A stretch of DNA of 64,000 nt from Acridotheres tristis (GCA_037013685.1 CM072919.1:45584116-45648115), one strand, 5' to 3'; positions 24,701 to 38,200 are shown, numbered from the stretch's first letter. A program made the numbers and translations. Notes: generated by a model not told the origin, from the sequence alone.

Positions 24701-27301
24701 GAAATTAATTTTATTTTAATAATTCAGTTTAGTATATTTATTTAAGGCATAATTTTCTAGAAGCACCTAATCCTGTAAATGACTTTCATATATTCTAAAA
24801 TCCTTGGAGCATTAATTTATTTCTGCTTTCTAAGTCTGTTTCTTCCAAAACAGTTCTTTTTAAAGTTATGAGTCTTCCAGTGACATCCTGTCTCCAATTG
24901 TAAAGGCTAGTAATTCTCTGAATATGAATCAAATATTATTTCCTACTAGGAGCTGGAAGCTGGGAGTCATATGTTAGGAATATTTGTTAAAATCTTGCTC
25001 CAGGTGTTTCTATTAGATAAAAAAATAAGTCTTGTAATGGTATTTATTGTCTGTGTCACAGAACACACAAGTAAAAGCAAAACAAAGAAAAAACTGTAAG
25101 CATCTTTTGTTCGCTGCTGTCCTATTTATTGGCACAAAAGATACTACAGTAAGTCCTACTCCTTACTGAGCAATAGCTTCAGTTTCTCGGATCATGCTTT
25201 TGCAGGATTGTGCAAATTAATTTTCGAGTGATTTCTGTTTGTCAGCTTTAAAAAGATGAGAGTCAAGAATATGACAAATGTTTTCTCTTACCCTAATGAA
25301 TACACATATGCACTTTCCAAACCTGCTGACTCATCTGCCTTTTGGGAAGTCCTAATGGAAGTTTTCTTATTACATACTCTCTGAAATATTATTCTTTTTT
25401 TCACAATATTTTTGTATATCCTAGAATTACATCTGTGGTTTCTTTACTTTGTAAAGAAATCCTTAGACATAACAATTCAAGTTGCATCTTTTTAGTATGG
25501 TTTAGCTCTAGTCCTGCTTTCAGTTCAGATCAATGAAAGAGCAAACAAGCAAAGTATTTCCTGACGCATAAAGTTTAAGCAGAGGCAGTAGAGGATGAGC
25601 CTTCATTTTTTCAGCATTATGCAAACTGGAAGTGAAAGTTCTATTCTGTCCTTCATTTAAAGATTCGATGTTTTTATTCTGCAGTTTGCACATTTCCAAC
25701 TCTGTCAGTTTCTGTCTTGTATTTGCAAGGTCATTGTGTGCATAATTGTTCAGCTCCTGTAACAAGGACAGATAGAATTGTCAGAAAGGCAAAAGAGTGC
25801 TTTCTTATTGGCCAGCATGAAAACCGAAAGTGCCCTCTGCAGTCCTTGCTCTGTGCTGGTATCTCTGTTTTACTTGGTAGTCTGCTGTATCACATCTTCC
25901 TGTCAGTTCCTGTAAATTTTCACAGAGGAAGGGCCTAATCCTGCTGACCATTGTTGCTGCTCTGTAACACTCTCATAAACTAGGGTCTGGTAGTTTCCAC
26001 CTTTTCTCAGATGTTTGAATCCTGGCTTGTGTCTGCCTTATAAAAGTGCTGTCACTTGGTATATTGGGGATAATGTTTTATGTACAGATTAATATTTGTA
26101 TTGACTTTCAGATGCTAATTAAGCTTCATTAAGGTCTAAACTATTAAAAGCATTTAGTAGCATGAAGTTGCATCTTTTGCAGACTTGTAGTTTAAGCCTC
26201 TTAGGACAAGCCACATGACTTGGGATGCTATGGATAAGAAAAGTTTCCACGAGAAGAGAAGATGACCATAAAGCAGAGGTTCAGCACAAATCTTCATTCA
26301 CTGTTTGAGACTGAAATGGGGTATAAGGGATTTGTGATTTTAATGGTGGATGTCAGCACAGAGTTGAATTTAATTCTATTTGCTTTGTGTGAAATTACTA
26401 AGCAGCAAAGTTACGAATTATTATGATTATTATGGGCAGAATAATGGTGGCACCTTGAGATGAAAGGAATTTGTTTAAGCCAGATGTCACATTAAAACAA
26501 AATGGAGCATTGATGTGATAGTTAAAAAATGACTGCAGGATCAAAGTGTGGTTATCCTTGCTTATTAACATATTTTGAAAAGTTTTTTAATGTTATGGCA
26601 ATTCTATATTATACTAACAATAACATAACAATATTACTAAATCAATAGTTTGTTGAAAGAGAAATATAGTACGTATAATTGCACAGATACGTGCTTTTAT
26701 ATATGGATTTTTTCTACTGTGTATCAGAGTGCTCAGATGAAATATAAATTAGCAGTTGCAGATTTTTTTTGTTAAAATACCTATGCTGACTTAAATTATA
26801 GATTAAGCAATACAAAGATATCTAATAGCATTGTATGGATATATATACCTATGAATCAGAAATAAAGAATTGCAACCCATCACTGGTCATACTTTCTTTC
26901 AGCTCGAAATTGTGGGGTTTTTTATTTCCTGGGTGCATGGAAACACTTGATTGGTTCAGATCTGTTCTTTGCATAGTTACAGATACTTTGTTTTATTTTG
27001 CATTCCCTGTTTGTCCTTCCAAAACTTAATTGAAGTCAATTTTGTGTCTCATGGTATTGTTCCCCATCTTTGGGTATTAAAATCCTGGCTTTGTTGTACT
27101 CACAGTATTGTTCCTGAAAGAAAGCAGAAGGAACTCTTTAAATTTCATTCTAATTTGTGTCTGTGCTATTATGTAAAAATCAAATACACAGATAGTCCAT
27201 CTCATATGTCAGAAAGGCAAAAGCTATGGGACAGGAGGAGATTGACTGTGAAACCACCCTGAGCAGATTAACAACCCGATTGACTTCAGTGAAGGAAGGG
27301 G
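21767..27301. other. Noncoding stretch downstream of the last recognised PRUNE2 exon
   Basis: No gene is recognised. It contains TA-rich tracts near 21930-21990, a degraded CR1 3' fragment at 24431-24571, and two minus-strand open stretches with good acceptors near 22205-22415 and 25520-25756, which are described under findings. The PRUNE2 terminal exon or 3' UTR could be hidden here. Confidence 0.5.
24431..24571 (+). mobile_element. CR1 LINE 3' fragment (degraded)
   Basis: 'gaaaggtgtccctgcacaag' and 'ctggaactagatatttctta' followed by 'gggcctttccaactgaaag' are diverged versions of the CR1 3' end (normally '...aggtgtccctgcccatgg', 'ggaactagatgatctttaag', 'cccttccaaccc'). It ends without a clear ATTCTRTG repeat. 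The element is old and truncated at the 5' side, as most CR1 copies are. Confidence 0.7.
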
Positions 27302-27887
27302 TGTCTCGGTTTGAAAGACAGGAATTTGCTAAGAAAAGACAAGTGCTCTTTCCCTGAGATGGAGACTGCAACTCCCTCCCCTCCAATTATTATAATTTTG
27401 AAATCAGGGGCTTTCAGGCGAAGATACGGGGATAGGAATAACAATTCTTTACTAATATATCTAACAAGGCAAACCGCAGAAACAACAACAGCTATAAAAA
27501 CTGACAACAAAACAGACCAGTGCAGCTCAGTTCCAGTCCCTTTTGGCCAAGGCCTCTCCCTGCGCTCAGTTCCCGGTGCTGTGGGCAGGGCAGGGCCCGC
27601 AGCTGAAGGGGCTGGGGGATGGCGGCAGGGCCCAGGGCTGAGAGGGATGGAGGAGCCGCTCCCCCCTCACGGTGTCGGCCGTGGTGCTCGGCACAGTGCC
27701 CGGAGGTAGCGGGATGAAGTGGGAAGGCAGCAGAGCGATGTCCGACAGCAGGGAACGTGGCTCCCGGTGTTGGGATTGTGGGGAGGGCGGTAGGTAGAAA
27801 CACCGGCCGCCTTCCTCCGGCTCCACGAGCGAGCGAGAGTAGCCAAAAATACTTAGCATAACAATGGGAAAAATTCAACCCCCAACA
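27302..27887 (-). mobile_element. Solo LTR, same family as the retrovirus at 57304
   Basis: This 586-bp sequence on the minus strand begins TGTTGGGGGTTGAATT and ends AGACA. It aligns by eye along the whole 5' LTR at 57304-58019: the 'cccattgttatg' block, the CpG-rich centre, 'ggccaaaagggactgg', 'agctgttgttgtt' and the 'cagg...gtcttt' end. It is shorter than the intact LTR. It is flanked by a perfect 5-bp duplication AGGGG (27297-27301 and 27888-27892). The many differences from the 57304 LTR show that it is a clearly older insertion or a different subfamily. Confidence 0.88.
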
Positions 27888-30800
27888 AGGGGTCAGAGCT
27901 GGTGGACGTGGAGTCCTCTCACCTGCCCCGTACACTGTGCCCACATGCCGGTGTGTATCAAATGGACCAGTTTGTACTGCCACTACTTTAAGTACTCCTG
28001 CATGATTTTTAGAGCTATCCTGAGCATTGTCCAGTGAAGCACTGAGAAAGATTAAAGGGGATGACCTGTGGGTTCTTAATTGCCACCCATCTGCAGGTAG
28101 CTCTGTGAGTGCTCCTAGACCTTTTCAGAGCCGAAGAAGCTGGATTAAACAAACCTTTCATGATCATTTCTTGACTTCTGATGGGTTTGGAGATTTATCA
28201 CATGTTTACCAAATTACTAGTTTAAATGTTTTGAGTGACTCTCAGTTTCCTACTAGTGGCACTAGTGGGAATAAATGACAGGTCAGATTCTGTTAGCTGT
28301 GCAGACAGTTATCTCCTATGCTCAGGAGAAGACCAGAGAAGTTGAAATATCAGCTGTTACTCTTTGCATTATTGCCATGATTTACAGTTCTGTAGTCCTT
28401 GCTTGACAAAAGGTCAACCACTACGAAATGCAAACTCCTAAAAAATTAATATGCAAAGGTACTGAAGTCTCTTTAAAAGTTACGTGCTTAATTCTTCCAC
28501 TTACTTTTCCTAGAAACATTCACCCATTTCAGAATAAGTGGTCACTTACTGCTCAGCAGTCCAAGTGACTCCGTTTTCTCCATTCAGCCCAAGGCATAGA
28601 ATTGACTGGGCTATGCTCTGCCAAATTTGAGAACCTGAAAGGAACTACAGCCTAAACTGACCACATTTTTTATTCCGTGTTTTTTTCTTGTGTTTGAGAT
28701 AACCCTGTTAAATGTAGCTTTGTGGAATTAAGGTAGAACCTATCAAGACTTTTGGTACATGTTAGTACATAATAAAAGTGCAGACTGCTTGTAGGCTTTT
28801 TGATGTATCTGTGCTGGCTGATCCTATAGCAATTACTATTTTTAAGGAAAAACACACATGATTTATTTTACAAGTACACTTACAATCTCCTTAATTTTTT
28901 TTCCATTTTGAAAAATCTAGTGTCTTTCTATATAAAACAGGAATAAAAAGGCAAAAATGCCTTTCTTCCTTTTTAATGAAATTAATACTCTTATTACTAG
29001 AAAAAAATCAATTTTGTGTGCTTATGTGTGCATATATGTTAGCGTTGTTAGCAAGGTCTTTGTTAGCTTCAAAGGATGAAGGTTTTGGTCTTGAAACCAG
29101 CATTCTGTTAGGTGTGAGAATGCAGTGTACTGTATTACCACTATAGTGCATCATATTTTAAAGACAGAAGAAATGTCATTTCAAGCCACTATTATATATT
29201 ATGAACAAGTAGTTTGAATGCAACACAACACTATTTCTAAATGATTTTTAAATGCCTTGAGGGTCATACCCCCATGTGCCTGTCCTAACACTACACTAGT
29301 GACCTATGAATAATCTTAGGAGTAAATACTGACTCAAAGAATGAGTTTTCTGTTGTATTTGAGTTGACCAACTGTGGCCTCTGTGGGGGGCTGCTGCAGT
29401 AAAAAAAGTGCAGTGTTTCTCCTACAGTATCTAGTCTGTCAGAAGAAAGTTGTGTGATTATAACACGTTGAACTCTAAACTTTTCAAGCCACACTGTTCA
29501 AAGGAATTAAATTTATTCCTTTATTTCACTTCTCAGTATTGTCTGTTTAAGCCAAGTCAAAACTTACTGCTAAAATATAATCAGTTAAAAGAAAATTCAA
29601 ATCTTCTGTGTCAAAACCTTATCTTCTTGCCTCTGTTATATATTTCAGTAGGCAGCAACAAAGCAGCCTCAAGCAATGGTAGGAAAATAATCCAGAGAGT
29701 ATTCCTGTGCTGCTCCCTGAGGCCTGGTATGTAAAGCAGACTCTCTCCATGAGAGTGACTCAGAAAATGAAGTGTTGGCTTTCTAGCACAGACCTGTGTT
29801 AAGCCATCAAGACTATTAAACTTCATCTCTGTCTTCATCCCTTCGAAGTATGAGTAACATTGTTGTAAAGAGTCAGCTGAAAGAACACAAAGAATATTAA
29901 TGTAAAATTTGGCCTTTATGATGTAAAAAGTAAGAATAAGGAACACAACTAAAATGACCCATCAGAGAAAGGAAAACTAGGGGAAGGAAGGACAGGTCAG
30001 GGAAATGACTGGGGAAGGGTAGAGTTGTGAGTATCTTCTGCTTGAGGCTCCAGCCTCCTTCCAAATTCTGATTTTCCTTGGGGAGAGCTTGTGAAGCATA
30101 GCAGGCCTGTTTGCCTGGGGCCATTACTTAAAAGAAGCACAAATGAGCTCTGTTCCAAATGTTCTTTCCCCTGCTTACTTAAAGAAATTATGGAATCCCT
30201 GGAGATAAGTGGCTTAATCTGGTGTTCACTCAGTTTAGAATAAAGCCCACTCAGCCCTTATGTAGACAGAGCAGGGGAGAAAGCTGAAGAAATGGGAAAT
30301 GTTGCATAAATTTAGAAAATGAAATTTTGCACATTTCTTAGTGACTTGCACAGAATAAACGAGTCAGAAGACGTCATAAGTGTGAATTAGGAAACAAATT
30401 AAATATAGAAAGGAGAGAGCAAGGTACAGTAGGAGGGCATATGGAACATGGTGTTTCATAGTAGAAAATAGCTGCAGGAGAGAAATGACAGAATAGTAGA
30501 TGAACTATGCCAAAGAGGAAAAATGGAGACCAGAAATGCAATGTAAAATAATAATAATTAAAAAAAGCTCATTGCCTCAGGAGAGAATTCTTGTATTACT
30601 TGACGAATCAATAGCAGTGCTCAGAGGAGAAGCTGCCATCTCCTGAAGGTGTCACAATGGTATATGATGGCATAAATTTATACATCAGTAGAAGACCTCA
30701 AGTTATCTATTGGCTCACTTCCTACTGTATTGCCAGTGGAACAGGAAAGAAAATCAGTATGGTGAAAGAAGTGAATTGAATGCTGCAGATTTGGGGATCA

Positions 30801-31183
30801 AGCAGAAAAATTCATGATATCCTGCTGATCCACTAAAGATGGTCTGATACTCTTCAAGTAGAAGAAATCGGTTTTGGTGGAGTTTCATCACTGATATGAC
30901 CATATTTTCTGAACAGGTGAACCCAGAACGTGGTCTGCCAGTAAGGTTACACTATCCAGGTGGTCACTGTACTCCCTGGAGGAAAGATTCATAGGTAGTG
31001 GCTGCTGTTGTTTTCTCTGGAAGCAATTTTCTTGGGAGAAATTTCCAAATAGAGTTTCGTTTAGTTTTCAGTTATTGGAGATTTGGCATTTCTCTTCTGT
31101 CTAGTATGCTGTGAAAAGTGTCTCTTGTTCACAGTTCCCATTAGATGGAGAACTTTCTACTTTTCTTACCATCTCACAGATGC
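27888..31183. other. Noncoding stretch
   Basis: No recognised gene. A + strand open stretch of about 85 codons ends at 28278, and minus-strand exon-like signals lie at 29794-29876 and near 29300-29430; both are discussed under findings. There is no RNA gene or named repeat that I can support. Confidence 0.5.
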
Positions 31184-31930
31184 TGTCCTGCTACAACCAC
31201 TTGTTCGCTCACTCCCCACAGATGGATTTGAAAGGGTAAAAGTGACAAAACTTATAGGCTGAGATAAGGAAAATAGGTAAAGCAAAAGCTATACACCCGA
31301 GCAAAGCAAAACAAGGGATTTGTTCACTGCTTCCTGTAGTCAGGCAGGTGTTCAGCCATCATCAGGAAAGCAGAGCAGAGCCCCATCACATGTAACAGAG
31401 ACTAGGAAGGCAAAAACCATGAACACACCCCTTCCTTCTTTTCTCCCCAGCTCTATATGCTGAGCATGATGCCTTTTGGTCAGATTGTGATATCCCTTTG
31501 ATCAGCTGGGTTCAGCTGTTCCGACTGTCTCCCCTCCTGATTCCTTATGCACTCCCAGTTGCTGGTGGGGTGGGTGGAAGAGCAGAAAGTGGCTTGACTC
31601 TGTGTAAGCCTGCTTGGCAGTAACTGAAAAAAACCTACTTTCTGAGCATGGTGAGGTATTGGAACAGGTTGCCCAGAGAAGTTGTGGATGCCCCACCCTT
31701 GGTTAAAGCCAGATTGGATGGGTCTTTGTGCACGCTGGTCTAGTGGAAGGTGTGCCTGTCCATGGCAGATGGATTGGAACTAGATGATCTTTAAATTCCC
31801 TTCCAACTCAGGCCATTCTATGGTTCTGTGACTTGTTTGCTATCAATGTAATTTTGGTCACAAATCCAAAACAGAACCATGCAAGCTACTATGAAGAAAG
31901 TGAACTTGTATCCCAGCCAAAACCCGTACA
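31184..31930 (-). mobile_element. Solo LTR of an avian endogenous retrovirus (copy 2 of 3), split by a CR1 fragment
   Basis: It shares the block order of the copies at 11996 and 40217: 'ggcaggtgttcagccatc', 'agagccccatcacatgtaac', 'gagcatgatgcc', 'agcagaaagtggc' and a terminal 'cccagccaaaaccc'. Between 'ctgaaaaaaaccta' and 'ctatcaatgtaattttgg' it is interrupted by about 190 bp of CR1 (31644-31832). The ends are degraded, so limits are approximate and no target duplication could be confirmed. Confidence 0.7.
31644..31832 (+). mobile_element. CR1 LINE 3' end, nested in the LTR
   Basis: 'ggaacaggttgcccagagaa', 'gttgtggatgccccaccctt', 'ctggtctagtggaaggtgtg', 'ggaactagatgatctttaaa', 'cccttccaactc' and the terminal 'ccattctatggttctgtg' follow the CR1 3' region in order, including the ATTCTRTG-type end. 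It is truncated at the 5' side. Its position inside the LTR means it inserted after the LTR did. Confidence 0.88.
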
Positions 31931-32565
31931 CCAGATGAAAACCAGGCTGCTGTTAATAAACGTAATTTTGGCCTGCTAAATCTAAATTCAGGTGTCTTTA
32001 GCTTAAAATGTTGTGTCTTAAACAGAGCAGTTATCACCTAGACACTGGTCTACATGCTTTCGGTGTTCTGACCTTTTCAGTTCATGGCAGGCTTGTCAGG
32101 CAGGTTCAGTACCTGCTGTGGAGCACTTGCTCAATTGCCAGAATATGAAGGAAATAAAAATGCATGAGGCTAGTGATGTGAACCCACAGAAACAATGTTG
32201 TAACCGATTTTCTTCATGTACTTTCCAGATCTAGCAAGTCCTGGGGGAAAAAAAAGAAGCACTCTTGTGCCAAATCAGACAGTGGCAAAGTAGGGTAAAG
32301 GGGTAAGGTCCCCTGAGAATTACCCTTCTGAGGCTGCCTAGACACCCTTCTCATTTCCCACTGTGATTTCAGCTGCTGCACTTTCTGCAAAGCTGGTTCT
32401 CTATCTTCCTCTCTGAAGAAACAGCCTAGGAAAAAGAGCACGATGAGAACAAGAGTGGGCTTTTTTTTGTGAATGCTGAATAGAATCCAGAAGAGACACT
32501 CTTTTGCATCCGTAATAGCATACTGTGGATTTTTTCCTCTCTGGTTTATTTATTTCGGTAAGTTG

Positions 32566-32592
32566 TTATTATTACTACTACTACTACTACTA
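32566..32592. repeat. (ACT)n microsatellite
   Basis: Eight to nine consecutive ACT units follow a short ATT run. Confidence 0.9.
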
Positions 32593-35219
32593 ATCCATAT
32601 TAAGTGTTTTTACTTCCCCATTGCCATTCACCAGCACTTCTTCCATTTCTAAAGCTTCCTAACTTTATACCAACTTCAAATGAATAATTACTATTGGTGA
32701 ATGGCTTAGTTTTTTCATGTTTCTAATTCAAGTAGCACTATTTTAAGTGCCTTCTCTTGAAGTAGGAATGTGGTGCAGTGGGAATCTTGAGGAAGCACAA
32801 GAAGGTTTCTCAGAATCTTTAGTGACCTGTAGCTCAGAGATTAATGAGGAAAGCCAGAGTTGAATAATATTATATTGCATTCAAGTTTTTATGTTGCATT
32901 CAAACTTTGAAAAATACGCCTCTGTTGCTCTGCTGCCTAATGGGGTGCTGAGTGTTAAATTAGCTGTCCCAGGGATACAACCATTTTTATATTTTTATAC
33001 CCAACAGAATGCATCTACTGAAATCTTCAGGTACACTGCAAAAATGCAAAGTCTGTGGTTCTTTTAACTTTATTTCAGTAGTAACAACATCTCACTGCTA
33101 CTTGCTATCTTTATTTTTTTTTTCATTCATTCAACTCACACTCACAGTGTGAGTTGTAGGAAGATTTTGTAAATCCAGGGGGAGGAAAAATCTTTGGAGG
33201 GTTTGCCTGTTTTAGTTGTTTTGCACTTACATAAATCCAGATCTGAAGTCCATTAGGTGCCCACATGGTTCCAGCACCTGCTCCTTTCCCACGGGAGGAG
33301 AAGCATGGAGGCCACTCAGTTTCTGCCAGTGCTTGGAGCTTCCTTCATGACAGCTTACTCCTATCACAGAGGCCATAAGGAACTTACCCCATATATTGGC
33401 ATTAGTTTGAAACAGCTTGATTTGTCATTCTACTGATCCTTGTGGCATGCGTGGAGGAGCAGATATGTGAGAGCTCTTCAGTTATTGGTGAAGACTAATA
33501 GAGATGTGCAAGTGTATGTGAGAGAAAATCTTGAGTTATGTTGTGCTGCTTTCACCTAGGATTTTGTTTTTGTAAATTACTGAGCTTGCTGGGTGCCTGG
33601 ACACGTTTTCTTCATTAGAGAAACACAAATAAGGAAGTCAACACAAGTATCTCTGACAACACCTGATAGAAAAGAAAGAGGAGAAGAGAGTAAACAAGTC
33701 TAATTGCTTCATAAAAAAAAGGGGCAAACCTAAAAACATTTCCATATCTTTAGAAAACTCCAGATTATTTAAGCATCAATATTGATATGAATATTGATGT
33801 AAAGTCTGTTGGTCTCCAGTGGATTTTTTAATATTTAATAAGCTCTATCCAAGAAGTTGAATGAACTTTGACTGCACATCCTTTTGGACATGAAGGTATT
33901 ACAATGTGCCTGTTGAGTGCCTCTGGTTGGGCAACACAAGTGTTTGAATATAGTGGTCATCAACTGCTGAGCCATCAGCAGACTGATTCATCTGAGGACA
34001 TTTCTATCAGCTGTTCCAAGATCACTGAAGAGTTAGAAACTGGGTGCACCTGGGAAATCAAAAATAAAACTTAGTCATTTGGTGATCCAGGTTGAGAAGC
34101 TGAGATTTTTCTGAGTATATTAAGAAGAAAAGTGAAAACCAGACCATGTCTGGTTTTTGGTAGCTTCTTCACGTAGAGCCAGATCACAGTTTAAAAGTAA
34201 ATACATGTATAAATGGGTGGTTTTTTTCCTGTTCTTAAGAATTCTCCCTCAAGACCATGCAGTAGCTCAGAAAGACAGAAGCCTAACTTCTTCTGCTCAC
34301 AGCTTATGTCAGCAAATGCCTTTCCCTCACTGTTGGTTCATGTATGCCAGGCTTGGGCAATTTCTGCTTCCCAAGATAGCCTGCAGAGAGGCTGTTGTTT
34401 AGAGTGAACATTTTATCTGAGAGCTCTGTAGCAGCTGCCAGATTCACCCCTGCCTGTGGCTGTGCACTGTCCTGTGCTGACCTGCACACCTTTCCCCTCA
34501 AGCTCTCTGGCCTTCTGGATTAGCCTTCTTCCTGCTCTTCCATTTCTGAGACTGTATGCAATAAGTTGTAACTATTTGCATAGGTAAAATAACAGCCTAG
34601 GGCCAGTACACTTACACACCTACATTCTCTGGCTGTTCTATTAACAATGCAATAGTCTATCCTAGCTGCAGTGAAATCCGGGAAAGACTGTTTTACTGTT
34701 TACTTTACTGCAATGCTCTTTAAGGAGAAAACTGCTATTAGATAGAAACTAGTTGAGAACTGGTCTGGATGATACAAATAGTCTGCTACCTAGTAAAAAT
34801 ATTATTGCAAGACTTAATTATGAGGGTTTTTTATACACCTTCATTTGAGACATTACCCAGTATCTATAAAATTGGATTTAGGTCAGGAAATAGTTTTAAT
34901 AAAAGTAACCAAGCTCCTCTTTGCTGAACTGTATTTCTGCCTGGGACAAGCAGGTCATTATGAGGTGGGGAAAATGCAGTAAGTAACAAATCTGTGGTAG
35001 CTGCTGGCAAGAGTGTTGAATTCAGACTATTTGGCTCAATCTCTACAGAGATGTAAATCTCTGAGGAAAAGTCTTGTTGCAGGTTTTTCTGCCCTTCCCC
35101 AGTGAGACCTTTGTCGGATTCAGAAGTTTCACATCTCGATACTGGCTACATAGTTTTCCAGATATTCTATGTATTACCTTCACTTTTACTTCCCTACCCT
35201 TTCTATTAAATGTCCTTTA

Positions 35220-35239
35220 ATTTTTTTTTTTTTTTTTAA
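35220..35239. repeat. Poly-T run
   Basis: A T homopolymer of about 17-19 bases. It has no neighbouring retrocopy that I can recognise. Confidence 0.85.
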
Positions 35240-38200
35240 TTTCTATTCTGGGAAAAGGAACATTTGGGGAAGTAGATCCCCAAACCTTGTGGCAGTATTC
35301 AGCCTGTGAAGGCCTCAGTGTTTGATAAGCATTAGGTGTATTATTCTTTAAAAATCTTTGTGTGATAAGTAGGTCTGTAGCTATTCCAGTGCCATAAGAA
35401 ATGGTACAGCAGCACTTAAGCCAAGACCTTAAAAATGTGACTGTATGAAAATCTTAGAAGACTGTGCAAACTAGAAAGCCTGTCCCCTTGCCTTGGTTTC
35501 AGACTTTCAGGAGGATGGATTCCTCTTCTTTTCCTTAAGGCAGCATTTTAAAAATGTGGGAAAGAAAGTTCAGGTAAAAAAGTAAAGTCAAGGAATGGAA
35601 AGATGTAATAAAAAAAGCTTGTAATTTTTTGTAATTTGTAATTTGTGGTTTACTGCATTTATAAGCAGCAGGACCTGCCTTTGATGATCACTAACACAGC
35701 ACCATGTTCCATTGCTTACATTTCCAAGGAGCAAAGGTGAAGTAGGTTACACAACACTGTGCTTAGCACAAGGTTAAATGTTGTCTGGATAAACAAACAT
35801 AGTGTATTTCAAATTGCCTACTAATCTGAAGACTTATTTTGACATTTTTTAAGAAGGGATTGCTTAACTGGAACAGTGAACTCAGACTCCTTTAGCTCAA
35901 AGGTGAGTCATATTGTTATTTTTATGTTTTCTATCTAGTCCTACTGCAGTCCCCAAACAATTTACTCTTTTTTAAAAAGTAATACTTATCTGTTATTATT
36001 GTAGTAGAAGAGCTAACATGCCCTAAAGTGTTTTGCTAGCATTTTTACTACTGGTAGGTGGGGAGTACCTGCTAAGTAGTACAAGTTAGTATGTGTAAAC
36101 TCATCTTGACAAAAACTTTTCAGAATGAGTCAATGCAACTGTGTGCAGCTAAAAACAACCAGCTAACCTCTCCCATATCTTAAAATATGAACAGTTATAT
36201 TGGTGAGCAGAAGCTCTTTTTATGAATGCTAGGATGATGCTTTGCTTCATGTATTAAGTTTACTACATCTGGAGTTCTGCTTCTTTCTTTTTTGTGACTT
36301 TGACCAGATAACAAATTAATTTAATTTGTAGGCACGCTGGTCATAACTTCAATAGTGATGGAGTGGTCAGCTAACATCTTTTGAAGGTTAAATGTATCTG
36401 CATGGATTTTAGTGTATAATTTTTAGGAAGTTGCATATGTACTTTTGTACTTTGCTGTAAATGGGGAAACATCAGTAGTGTGAAAACAGAATTAAACAAT
36501 CCATTCTGGGATTTCTTTGCATTCATAGATGATTTCTTTTCTAAATCCTAACCAGTGTAAGATGGGACATGTAAAGAGAAGATGCTACATGTTGCCAAAG
36601 TACTGATATCCTCACATTGTGATGTACTATAATTTTTTATTTTTTTTTTAACGATCAGCAGTATTTTAAAAGGTGAGTGCATTGGCTTGGAGGTTGTGGC
36701 AAGAGGGTGGGCCCACTCACTGCTACTGCTCACTAGCATGAAGGCAAAACTCAGCTGGCTTACTTATCTCAGGACCTGCCTCCAGACGTTCTCGGTATGC
36801 ACACATTTCCACACTTTAGCTAGCTTTCTCTTCAGAGACTTCCTGACTTCTGTTTGCTCTTCTGTTCATCAAATGTGGAAAGTAGTTCACCAAGCTAGAA
36901 GATATAATTACCTTTCAAATCGTTTTTCATTGTGCTCTCGCCAAATCAATATACAGTATTAATCACACGCTAGCTAAAGCTTTTACTCCAGAACAGTAGT
37001 AACTACTACTAAATGAGAGAATTCAGTTCTGCTGAGAGTGCCTGATACTAATTTGGCTGGGTATCATTTTCACCCACTGCAGTCTCAAGCTGAGAATAAA
37101 AGCTTCTTTCACTCAGATGGTCTTATTTATTAGCCTCTTAAAAGTTTCCATGGGTATGTATTCAGGACTTTTCAACAGAACTGTTATTTTTCTCCAGTTT
37201 TACTCTTGTTCCCATTCATTTAGACAGGAGGAAAGTCTGTGTCATTTTAGTCAGGCCTGTGTAATTGCTTTGCTTTGAATCTTCATTTCCAGATTGAAGT
37301 GAACAGAAGTGACTTTAGGATCATGTCATAGTTAGTTGAGACGCCCTTTACATCAGTGAATTCCCTTTGGATAGATGAAGTGAGCTGTCTGGGCTAGAGT
37401 CTCAGACTTAGGAGAGCCAAGGTGTTTACAAATGTTAAAACACATTTAAAAGGAGAAATGCAAAAACTGATCTATACCATGAAAACAGACAAAGAATAAT
37501 GAGAATTCAGTCAATGTGATAAGCATTTCCTGAGAGCTGCCCATGCTAATTCAGGCAGCTCGCTATAAAGTCAGTGGTTGTTTTTCATCCTGAGGGGATT
37601 GGACATGGAGAACTTATATTCAGCCAAAACCAGTGCAGAAAGTTTGATAGGTGTTATTCCTTACATCCAAACAGTTCTGCCTATTAGGTTGGCTCTCCTG
37701 TTTCCTTGAAGGGTTCACAATTGCAGCATGTGGCAGATGTTTGTGATGCTGCATCCTGAACAGCCTAGCATGACACAGTGCTAGTACAGACGGATGGGAT
37801 GCCAAAATGATTAAAAAGGATACAATTGCAACTCATCTTTGCTATGACTAATGCTTTACAGGGGAAAGAGTACATAATATACACATATTTTTTTCCTCTG
37901 GACAGTTACAGTTCACTGAGAATAGACCTGACAAAATAATGGGCAGCCTATGGCTTAAACCTAGAAGTAAAATCTAGGTATCCAGAAAAGTTTCTGCAGA
38001 AACACAGGTCGAATTTTTAAAAAATCTAGGAAAGAAAAGTTTCACATTTAGGCACAAAAACTTCAACAAGCTCAGTGTGTCAGCGAGTGCATGAGAACTT
38101 CAGTTCATAACACATCCCTGAAGGGCACCATGACTGCCTTTTGTAGACTAAAGTTGCAGCAAAAATAGTTGCCATTTGATATAAACAAGTATATTTAATA

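Noticed and set aside
27492..27983. 163-codon minus-strand frame and overlapping 132-codon + strand frame
   Set aside because: Both lie in the CpG-rich part of the solo LTR at 27302-27887 and are not genes.
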